Positions 1 to 4,306 of a stretch of DNA of 6,721 nucleotides are shown here, piece by piece. The notes under the pieces are model-generated. The model ran no database searches. It had not been told where the DNA came from and was given only the letters and a program-made list of their open reading frames with translations. The stretch's first letter is position 1; every line of letters starts with the position of its first letter. The position numbers and the translations under genes are program-made. This DNA is from an uncultured Thermoleophilia bacterium (lineage in GTDB: Bacteria > Actinomycetota > Thermoleophilia > UBA2241): positions 1-6,721 of the forward strand of contig CAIWHY010000179.1 of the NCBI GenBank assembly GCA_903912585.1, given 5' to 3'.

Positions 1-128
1 ATCATAGCCGCTCGCCGCACCTTGTGTAAAGCGGCACAAGCGGCCCGGGTTGGCTGCCGGGCGGATGCCGGGCCGGCCGGCGGCCGATGCCGGGCCGGCC
101 GCGCGGACGGCGCCCGCCGGTGCCGGCG
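1..128. other. Non-coding stretch downstream of the serA-like gene, with hairpin and short repeat
   Basis: I see no supportable gene here. Two structures stand out. CTTGTG at 21-26 pairs with CACAAG at 35-40, and GCCG at 14-17 can extend the stem with CGGC at 41-44 across a three-base bulge. The 16-base string GATGCCGGGCCGGCCG occurs at 64-79 and again at 86-101, a 22-base period. The stretch follows the stop codon of the serA-like gene on the minus strand, so the hairpin could act in transcription termination. No T-tract follows it, so this is only a possibility. Confidence 0.35.
64..101. repeat. Two-copy direct repeat, GC-rich, 22-base period
   Basis: The same 16 bases, GATGCCGGGCCGGCCG, are present at 64-79 and 86-101. 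Each copy contains the 8-base palindrome GGCCGGCC, so the pair can also fold. It lies just past the 3' end of the serA-like gene. It is too short to assign to a known repeat family and may be simple slippage in GC-rich DNA. Confidence 0.5.
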
Positions 129-1679
129 CTACAGCTCGACGCCGGCGCCGAACGAGAGGACGCAGCGCTCGACGAGCTGGTCGAGCTGGCTCTCGTCGAG
201 CGGCTCGTCGAGCGTGAGCGCCATCACGGACTCGCGCTCCCCGGTGCCGCGGCCGACCGACATGTGGGCGATGTTCACGCCCCACACTCCGAGCATCGTG
301 CCGACGGCACCGCCGACGCCGGGAGCGTCGACGTAGCGCAGGAACAGCATGTGCGGCGCGGGATCGATGTCGATGTCCTCGCCGAACACGCGCACGAGCC
401 GCGACTTGTGCTCGGGGCCGAGCGAGGTCCCGGACACAGTGACGGGTCCGCGCGGCCCGGTGGCCGAGACCGTGATCAGGCGCGGGAAGTCGGGCAGCTC
501 GGACTGCGTCGTCTCGCTGGCCGTCAGCCCGCGCGCCTCGGCCAGCGAAGCGGCGTTTACGTAATTGACCGAGCCCTCGCCCTGGCCGGCGAGCACGCCC
601 TCGAGCACGCCGAGCGTGAGGATGCGGGTGTCGAAGTAGGCGAAGCTGCCGCCGTAGGTGATGTCGAGCTCCGTCACAGCGCCGCCGCCGAGGCCGACGA
701 CCAGCCGGCCGAGCTGGGCGCAGAGGCCGAGGTACGGCATGAGCTCGGCGGCGTCGTCGACCAGCGTGAGCGGGACGTTGACGGCGTTGCTCGCGAACTC
801 GCCGCGAAGCACCGCCGCGACCTGCCCGGCGATCATCAGGCCGGCGCGCAGCCGCGCGTCGACGGTGGACTCTTCGAGATGTGGTGCGAGGATGACGCCC
901 GCGCGCGCGATCAGCGGGTCGCCTGCGTCCAGGTCGCCCTGCCGCACCGTCAGCGCCGACGCCGCCACCTTGCCGCTCGCGATGGCGCGCACCCACGCCG
1001 CCGGGTCGACGACGCCCGCCGGCGCCAGGCTGACGAGGCGCACGCCCTGTTTCATCTGCGCGAGCTCGCGCTCGCCGACGAGCCCTGGCGTCGCCTCGGC
1101 GCCGGCCTCGGGCAGATCCACCACGATGAAGTCGGCTTCCGCATAGATGCGGCCGGAATCGTCGAGGACATCCATGCCCAGAGCCAGCGCTCCCTCGGTG
1201 AGCAGCGCCGCGACCTGGCCGGGCCCGACGATGCCGAGCGTGCGGCCACGCACCTCGACGCTCGACTGTGCCCACTTCGCCGGCGCCCAGGTGCCGGCGC
1301 GCAGGTCGGCCTGCGAGGCCGCCGCGTCGCCGGCGCAGGCCAGCACCAGCGCCAGCGCCTGTTCGGCGGCGGAGATCGCGTTGCTCTGCGGCGTCGTGGC
1401 CACGACGATGCCGCGCCTGGTGGCCTCGGCGATGTCGATGTTGGCGACGCTCGCGCCCGTGCGCCCCACGACCTGCAGGTCGCCGCCGGCGCGCAGGAGC
1501 TCCGCGCTCACGGCGTGCGCCGGGCCGGCGATCAGGCCGTGGCAGCCGGGGATCCGGCGCAGCAGCTCGTCCGCGTCCCAGCCGGCGCCGGTCTCGACCT
1601 GGATGCCGTCGCCGCGGAGGAGCTCGAGGCCCTCGGGAGCGAGCTCCTCGAGCACGATGACTCTCTTGTTCTCGCTCAT
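129..1679 (-). CDS. serA: SerA-like D-3-phosphoglycerate dehydrogenase fold protein with degenerate active site
   Basis: The 516 aa product follows long type-I SerA (M. tuberculosis type, about 528 aa) from end to end: N-terminal substrate domain, nucleotide-binding domain (about 100-285), intervening allosteric domain (about 300-435) and ACT domain (about 443-516, with DAPGVGGAVG). SerA normally oxidises 3-phosphoglycerate, the first step of serine synthesis. Several key residues differ. The substrate-binding RS near residue 52 reads GP. The glycine motif reads GPGQVA (152-157), with the last Gly replaced by Ala. The loop after it is about 15 residues short. The catalytic Arg of the ARGG motif is Pro220. 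The catalytic Glu aligns with Asp249. The active-site His is kept (His267 in APHLEEST). The ORF is intact and the ATG start has GGGGAG six bases upstream. The fold assignment is secure; dehydrogenase activity is doubtful. Confidence 0.88.
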   Translation of the reverse strand: MSENKRVIVLEELAPEGLELLRGDGIQVETGAGWDADELLRRIPGCHGLIAGPAHAVSAELLRAGGDLQVVGRTGASVANIDIAEATRRGIVVATTPQSNAISAAEQALALVLACAGDAAASQADLRAGTWAPAKWAQSSVEVRGRTLGIVGPGQVAALLTEGALALGMDVLDDSGRIYAEADFIVVDLPEAGAEATPGLVGERELAQMKQGVRLVSLAPAGVVDPAAWVRAIASGKVAASALTVRQGDLDAGDPLIARAGVILAPHLEESTVDARLRAGLMIAGQVAAVLRGEFASNAVNVPLTLVDDAAELMPYLGLCAQLGRLVVGLGGGAVTELDITYGGSFAYFDTRILTLGVLEGVLAGQGEGSVNYVNAASLAEARGLTASETTQSELPDFPRLITVSATGPRGPVTVSGTSLGPEHKSRLVRVFGEDIDIDPAPHMLFLRYVDAPGVGGAVGTMLGVWGVNIAHMSVGRGTGERESVMALTLDEPLDESQLDQLVERCVLSFGAGVEL

Positions 1680-1685
1680 CTCACG

Positions 1686-1691
1686 CTCCCC
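1686..1691 (-). promoter_or_regulatory. Ribosome binding site of the serA-like gene
   Basis: On the minus strand GGGGAG stands six bases before the ATG at 1679-1677. It fixes the start chosen for the serA-like gene and argues that the gene is translated despite its altered active site. Confidence 0.7.
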
Positions 1692-1809
1692 GAGAAAGGC
1701 GGCCCCGTCGCGACCGGGCGGACTCCCGCAAGGCTAGTCCACCGCCCCGGTCGCCGTCCAGCTTGCGAGTGCCACCTGATCGGGCGTCCCCGCGCTGCCC
1801 GGCGCGCCC

Positions 1810-1902
1810 TCAGCCGTGGGCGATCTCGTCGAGGACGTCGGCGAACCCGGTGAGCTCGGTGCGCAGTCGCACGGCCACGGCGCGGCAGTCGCCGTTGCTC
1901 AC
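1810..1902 (-). pseudogene. Truncated HepT-like (HEPN) toxin gene, 30 codons
   Basis: A GTG at 1902-1900 overlaps the stop codon of the nucleotidyltransferase gene in a GTGA overlap. It opens a 30-codon frame containing AVAVRLRTELTGFADVLDEI, then stops at 1810. This amphipathic stretch resembles the first helix of the HepT-like HEPN toxins that sit next to MNT antitoxins of this type. Family members are normally well over 100 aa and carry an RNase motif (R-x4-6-H), which is absent here. None of the three frames in the 130 bases before the serA-like gene restores a recognisable HEPN sequence, so the rest seems deleted rather than frameshifted. The identification rests on position and one helix. 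It could be an unrelated short coupled ORF. Confidence 0.5.
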
Positions 1903-2273
1903 AGGGCGACGCCTTCGGCCTGGATGGCGGCGCGCAGGCCGGAGGGACAGGCGCCCAGATCGACGAGGTCGAACTCGAAGTCGCCAAACAGCGTCAGGAG
2001 GCGGCCCAGGGCGGCGAAGTGCTCGCTGGGCCGGAGCCCCTCGGCGGCGAGGTCGATGTCTGAGCGCTCGCCGAAGTGCGTGCCCTCGGCGAGCGACCCG
2101 AACACGAGCACGCGCGTGGCGCCGTAGCGCGCGCGCAACAGGTCCGCGGCCTGGCGGGCCAGCGCCCAGCCCGCATCGCGGCGCTCGGCGCGGCGCCTGT
2201 CGGCTGCGGCCGCGCGGCGGCGCATGGCCTGCCGATAGACGTCGAGCTGCTCGGGTGTCAGGGTCGAAGTCAT
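1899..2273 (-). CDS. mntA: MNT-type nucleotidyltransferase antitoxin (MntA-like)
   Basis: A 124 aa protein of the minimal nucleotidyltransferase family. The core VLVFGSLAEGTHFGERSDID (residues 55-74) holds the GS...DxD signature: Gly59-Ser60 for the nucleotide and Asp72/Asp74 for metal. The C-terminal part, FDLVDLGACPSGLRAAI and EGVAL, matches the usual ending of stand-alone MNT proteins paired with HepT-like HEPN toxins, so the protein looks full length. In characterised systems MntA silences HepT by adding AMP to it. The ATG at 2273 gives the expected N-terminal helix (TPEQLDVYRQAMRRR). No good Shine-Dalgarno sequence precedes it, and it lies 59 bases after the vapC stop, so it may be read from the vapBC transcript. 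Its partner downstream is only a 30-codon remnant, leaving this antitoxin apparently without a toxin at this locus. Confidence 0.85.
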   Translation of the reverse strand: MTSTLTPEQLDVYRQAMRRRAAAADRRRAERRDAGWALARQAADLLRARYGATRVLVFGSLAEGTHFGERSDIDLAAEGLRPSEHFAALGRLLTLFGDFEFDLVDLGACPSGLRAAIQAEGVAL

Positions 2274-2332
2274 GGGGTGAGTAGAGCGCCGGTGCAGGGC
2301 TCGGGGCGGCGTCCGGCGCGCGAACGCGGCGC

Positions 2333-2407
2333 TCAGTCCGGCGCCGGCGGTGCCTCGAGGAAGCGCACGCCGGGCAGGCCGCGGAAGTGCTCGTCGTGGG
2401 TCCACAC
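2333..2407 (-). repeat. Direct repeat copy A (vapC 3' end), partner at 3943-4017
   Basis: This copy is the intact 3' end of vapC module 1. Its partner at 3943-4017 is in the same orientation, 1,610 bases away, with six mismatches in the first 72 bases. Recombination between the copies would remove one 1,610-bp unit carrying vapBC module 2, vapB module 1 and most of vapC module 1. Such a pair can therefore drive deletion or amplification of the TA modules between them. Confidence 0.8.
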
Positions 2408-2719
2408 CTCTGCCCCGTGCGCCTGCGCGGTGGCGTAGACGACGCTGTCGGCGAGCGGCAGCCTGAATGCCTGGCCAGCGCGGGCGGCGCCGATCGCAAG
2501 CTCCGCGTCGAGGGCGACGACCCGGGCTTGCTGCATGACGCCGGAGCCGACCAGGGCGGCCGGCTCGCCGGCCTCGCGCGCGAGCAGGCGAAAGACCTCG
2601 GTGAGGCAGACCGCCGGCACGAGCATCTCGCCGGGATCCTGCATGGCTGCCCCGTAGAGCTCGCCGTGGGGCGACCCGGCGAAGCGCTCGACCCAGCCGC
2701 ACGAGTCGACGACGATCAC
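2333..2719 (-). CDS. vapC: VapC-type PIN-domain ribonuclease toxin (module 1)
   Basis: A 128 aa single PIN-domain protein, the usual size for VapC. The acidic metal-binding set is visible: Asp5 (IVVDSCGW), Glu41 (LTEVF), Asp91 (LADSVVYA) and Asp109 (WTHDEHF). VapC toxins cut specific RNAs, often tRNA or rRNA, with Mg2+ or Mn2+. Translation starts at a GTG (2719-2717) that overlaps the TGA of the vapB gene in a GTGA overlap, so the two are probably translationally coupled. All four acidic positions are present and the frame is open, so the toxin should be functional. Its last 24 codons and stop are repeated with about 92% identity at 3943-4017. Confidence 0.9.
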   Translation of the reverse strand: MIVVDSCGWVERFAGSPHGELYGAAMQDPGEMLVPAVCLTEVFRLLAREAGEPAALVGSGVMQQARVVALDAELAIGAARAGQAFRLPLADSVVYATAQAHGAEVWTHDEHFRGLPGVRFLEAPPAPD

Positions 2720-2925
2720 ACGCGATCCTCGTCGTCGCGCTCGAGGGTGGTGTCGATGCCGGGGAACATGCCGAACGCCTCACTGAGGGGGCGCACCGGG
2801 ACCGCCACCACGTGCCCGTCCAGCGCCATGACCTGCATCGCCTGTCCGGGCTTGAGCCCGAGGGCATCGCGGACATCTTCGGGGATCACGATCTGGTACT
2901 TGCTGGAGAGCTTGACCTGGGTCAT
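2716..2925 (-). CDS. vapB: VapB antitoxin, AbrB/MazE swapped-hairpin type (module 1)
   Basis: A 69 aa protein. Residues 1-46 (VKLSSKYQIVIPEDVRDALG, then LKPGQAMQVM and VVAVPVRPL) form a typical AbrB/MazE/SpoVT swapped-hairpin DNA-binding domain. The acidic tail (IDTTLERDDEDRV) is where such antitoxins grip the toxin. The open frame runs further upstream, but I chose the ATG at 2925 because the family begins at this point, GAGG lies six bases before it, and the upstream codons run through an AT-rich inverted repeat that looks like the operator. The protein should neutralise the VapC encoded just after it and repress its own promoter. The stop overlaps the vapC start. Confidence 0.9.
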   Translation of the reverse strand: MTQVKLSSKYQIVIPEDVRDALGLKPGQAMQVMALDGHVVAVPVRPLSEAFGMFPGIDTTLERDDEDRV

Positions 2926-2943
2926 CGGCGGCCTCGCAGTAAC

Positions 2944-2974
2944 GGTATCGTTAGTGAATACGTTGAACGATACC
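2944..2974. promoter_or_regulatory. Inverted-repeat operator candidate for vapBC module 1
   Basis: GGTATCGTT at 2944-2952 and AACGATACC at 2966-2974 form a perfect 9-bp inverted repeat with a 13-base spacer. It starts 19 bases upstream of the vapB ATG in a locally AT-rich patch within GC-rich surroundings. Arm centres about two helical turns apart suit a dimeric or tetrameric AbrB-type antitoxin. Autoregulation by VapB/VapBC is the general rule for this family; binding at this site is inferred. Confidence 0.6.
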
Positions 2975-2980
2975 ATTATC
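2975..2980 (-). promoter_or_regulatory. Possible -10 element of the vapBC module 1 promoter
   Basis: The minus strand reads GATAAT here, five of six bases of the TATAAT consensus, directly next to the inverted repeat. A start about seven bases downstream would fall inside the operator, so a bound repressor would block transcription. No convincing -35 hexamer lies 16-18 bases upstream, so the assignment is weak. Confidence 0.35.
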
Positions 2981-3124
2981 GACCACCTCCAGAGCGTTGG
3001 CGCGCGTTCACCGACGCGCTGCGTCACCGACGCTAGGCGGCCGGCTCAGGGACGGGCAAGGTGGACCAACAGGCGCCGAGCTGGACGTTGGCGGCCGAGT
3101 GAAGCACGCTGGTGAGGGTCGTCC

Positions 3125-3523
3125 TCAGTGCGCCAGCGGCACAAGTGCGAGGTCGGTCTGCGGGAAGTCGCCGCCGACGCAGAGGAGCGGCCGGCCGGAG
3201 AGCTTGGCAACGGCGTAGGTGAGGCAGTCGCCGAAGTTGAGGCCGGCCGGGTGGCGGCCCTTGCCGTAGCGCGCGAACGCCGCCCCCGCCTGGCGCCAGT
3301 GCTCGTCGCCGAACGGGATGCCGTGGACGTCGAACTCGACGAGAAAGCCGTTCAGGTCCGCCAGCCCCTGCGGACCGAGCTTGGCCTGCAGCACCAGCGC
3401 CGCTTCGGCCAGGGTGGGAGCGCCGACCGCCGAAGGCGCAGCGGCCAACAAAGCTCGCGTGAGCGCAGCCGCCTCGGCTTGGCCGAGGAGGACCGCGACG
3501 ATGGCGGACGTGTCGAGGATCAT
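3125..3523 (-). CDS. vapC: VapC-type PIN-domain ribonuclease toxin (module 2)
   Basis: A 132 aa PIN-domain protein of the subfamily paired with Rv0623-like VapB antitoxins. It opens with MILDTSAIVAVLLGQ, the classic N-terminus of that group. The acidic metal site is Asp4, Glu40 (APTLAEAALVL), Asp99 (LNFGDCLTYAVA) and Asp119 (VGGDFPQTDL). It is expected to be an Mg2+-dependent endoribonuclease. The ATG at 3523-3521 overlaps the vapB stop as ATGA, so the pair is coupled. Length and motifs are complete and nothing suggests inactivation. It is a different VapC subfamily from the one at 2333-2719, so the two modules are not a simple tandem duplication. Confidence 0.92.
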   Translation of the reverse strand: MILDTSAIVAVLLGQAEAAALTRALLAAAPSAVGAPTLAEAALVLQAKLGPQGLADLNGFLVEFDVHGIPFGDEHWRQAGAAFARYGKGRHPAGLNFGDCLTYAVAKLSGRPLLCVGGDFPQTDLALVPLAH

Positions 3524-3792
3524 ACGCCGTCGGGTCCGTAGCCGAGGATCTCGTCGTCGGCGTGGGGATCGTGGGGGCGCCCGCGCAGCTCCGCCGGCAC
3601 GTGCGGCCACACCTCCGTCTCCAGCCACTCCAGGGCCGCCGCGGCGCGCGCCTGTGGGTCGATGCCGCTCGTGAGACGCCGGCGCCGCTCCTCGAGCGCG
3701 ACCTTGACCGCCTGCGTCTTGGACTCGCCGGTGAGCTGCGCGAGCTCGGTCGCCAGCCTCTCGACCTCCGCGTTCTTGATGGTGAGCGCCAC
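3520..3792 (-). CDS. vapB: VapB antitoxin, Rv0623-like / PSK transcription-factor type (module 2)
   Basis: A 90 aa antitoxin. Its N-terminus reads ALTIKNAEVERLATELAQLT followed by GESKTQAVKVALEERRRR, the ribbon-helix-helix-like DNA-binding part of the Rv0623-type VapB family. Its C-terminus ends DDEILGYGPDGV, a hallmark of this family that contacts VapC. An ATG exists two codons further up (3798), but GGGAG at 3799-3803 touches it directly, whereas the GTG at 3792-3790 sits six bases from GGGAG. The GTG start gives MALTIKN, the usual family beginning, so I prefer it. The stop codon overlaps the vapC start. The protein should bind and inhibit the VapC at 3125-3523 and repress the operon. Confidence 0.9.
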   Translation of the reverse strand: MALTIKNAEVERLATELAQLTGESKTQAVKVALEERRRRLTSGIDPQARAAAALEWLETEVWPHVPAELRGRPHDPHADDEILGYGPDGV

Positions 3793-3798
3793 CTTCAT

Positions 3799-3803
3799 CT
3801 CCC
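3799..3803 (-). promoter_or_regulatory. Ribosome binding site that decides the vapB module 2 start
   Basis: The minus strand has GGGAG here, with zero spacing to the ATG at 3798 and six bases to the in-frame GTG at 3792. The spacing favours the GTG. Confidence 0.6.
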
Positions 3804-3822
3804 GGTCAGTATGGCCATGCTG

Positions 3823-3837
3823 CCATGGTACCTATGG
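3823..3837. promoter_or_regulatory. Palindromic operator candidate for vapBC module 2
   Basis: CCAT (3823-3826), GGTACC (3827-3832), one T and ATGG (3834-3837) make a near-perfect 15-base palindrome. A neighbouring overlapping repeat (CCATG at 3815-3819 and CATGG at 3824-3828) adds further dyad symmetry. The site lies about 20-45 bases upstream of the vapB start, where an autoregulatory site is expected. A weak -35-like TTGTTT reads on the minus strand at 3852-3857. Binding is inferred from position and symmetry only. Confidence 0.4.
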
Positions 3838-3904
3838 GTGGACATGCAGTAAACAAGGATGACGTTGAGGAGTGCGGCACGGTGACAACGGCGACGATCG
3901 AGGG

Positions 3905-3939
3905 CGCCCCGAAGGGGCGTGCGAGAGGCACGGAGTGCC
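3905..3939 (-). terminator. Two adjacent short hairpins after the vapC-tail remnant
   Basis: CGCCCC (3905-3910) pairs with GGGGCG (3914-3919) around a three-base loop. GGCAC (3927-3931) pairs with GTGCC (3935-3939) around GGA. Both lie within 40 bases downstream of the stop codon of the vapC-tail remnant on the minus strand and upstream of the vapBC module 2 promoter region. A transcription stop is a reasonable guess. There is no T-tract on either strand, so the function is uncertain. Confidence 0.35.
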
Positions 3940-3942
3940 GGG

Positions 3943-4017
3943 TCAGCCCGCCGGCGGCGGTGCCTCGACAAAGCGCACGCCGGGGAGGCCGCGGAAGTGC
4001 TCGTCGTGGGTCCAGAG
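3943..4017 (-). pseudogene. C-terminal remnant of a vapC PIN toxin gene
   Basis: On the minus strand this frame reads LWTHDEHFRGLPGVRFVEAP, then PPAG and a stop: the last 24 residues of a VapC like the one ending at 2333. At the DNA level 2333-2407 and 3943-4017 agree except for six mismatches in the first 72 bases. Similarity ends abruptly at both borders. The remnant keeps the last acidic residue (Asp in THDEH) but lacks the other three, all of the first two-thirds of the domain and any start codon, so it cannot make a PIN nuclease. It is either what remains of a second vapBC module or a short segment copied from module 1. Confidence 0.85.
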
Positions 4018-4105
4018 CTTCCTGGCGCGGCGGGCGGCCAGTGAAGACCGAGACACGCTGGTGTTGAAGGGAGGCGTGCTGCTCGCCGTGTTCGGAGCGC
4101 TTCAC
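4018..4105 (-). pseudogene. Possible scrambled hicA remnant between hicB and the vapC tail
   Basis: A GTG at 4105-4103 overlaps the TGA of the broken hicB and begins a frame reading MKRSEHGEQHASLQHQRVSV. HicA toxins often start MKR(S/R)(D/E) and carry a G-x-x-H motif with the catalytic His. HGEQH would fit if about 14 residues of the first helix were lost. A second frame downstream reads FNTSVSRSSLAARRARKLW and runs straight into the vapC tail, and its RSS and LA-R-ARK-like pattern loosely recalls the HicA C-terminal half. hicA is the expected neighbour of hicB. The match is short, needs internal deletions and a frameshift, and could be chance. Confidence 0.3.
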
Positions 4106-4306
4106 GCGACGCTCGACTCACCCACCTTGTGCACGCAGGCGATCTGCCCTGAGGTGAGCTCACCGTGGAGCTCTTGGAGGTTCTTCTTGAGCTCATCCAT
4201 GGTCTCGCCCTGGGTGCGATAGTCCGGGTACTCCCCGAGCCAGCCCACAAACAGCTCGCCCTTTTGGGAGTAGATGGATCGCTTGGTCTCCTAGATGCCC
4301 CTTCAT
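4102..4306 (-). pseudogene. hicB: HicB-family antitoxin gene with lost start (probable frameshift)
   Basis: The minus-strand frame from 4290 to the stop at 4102 encodes 62 residues with VGWLGEYPDYRTQGETMDEL, then KKNLQELHGELTSGQIACVHKV. This is the typical short HicB antitoxin fold; the same family usually reads LGYLxEYPDYWTQGE...L...L..L..DLTSG. HicB blocks the mRNA-cleaving toxin HicA. The frame has no start codon: TAG at 4293-4291 precedes GAG ACC AAG CGA. An ATG at 4306-4304 lies in another frame, and removing one G from the CTAGGAG run near 4288-4293 would join it to the body, giving MKGHLETKRSIYSQ. Translation from the internal GTG (codon 15) would lose the first strand. I read it as a single-base frameshift, either a real mutation or a sequence error. 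Confidence 0.75.

Noticed and set aside
87..1853. Plus-strand 588-codon open frame opposite the serA-like gene
   Set aside because: Its translation is rich in Arg, Ala and His without domain features. It is the antisense shadow of a GC-rich gene with full-length family similarity on the other strand.
1899..2876. Long 325-codon minus-strand frame upstream of mntA
   Set aside because: Only the last 124 codons look like protein. The upstream part is the shifted-frame shadow of vapBC module 1.
2926..3027. N-terminal extension of vapB module 1 to an upstream start
   Set aside because: The extra residues are translated from the AT-rich inverted repeat and the candidate promoter. The family starts at the ATG at 2925, which has its own GAGG.
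3113..3127. TGAGG-ACGAC-CCTCA hairpin at the vapC module 2 stop codon
   Set aside because: A five-bp stem that includes the stop codon, with no T-tract. It is too weak to call a terminator.
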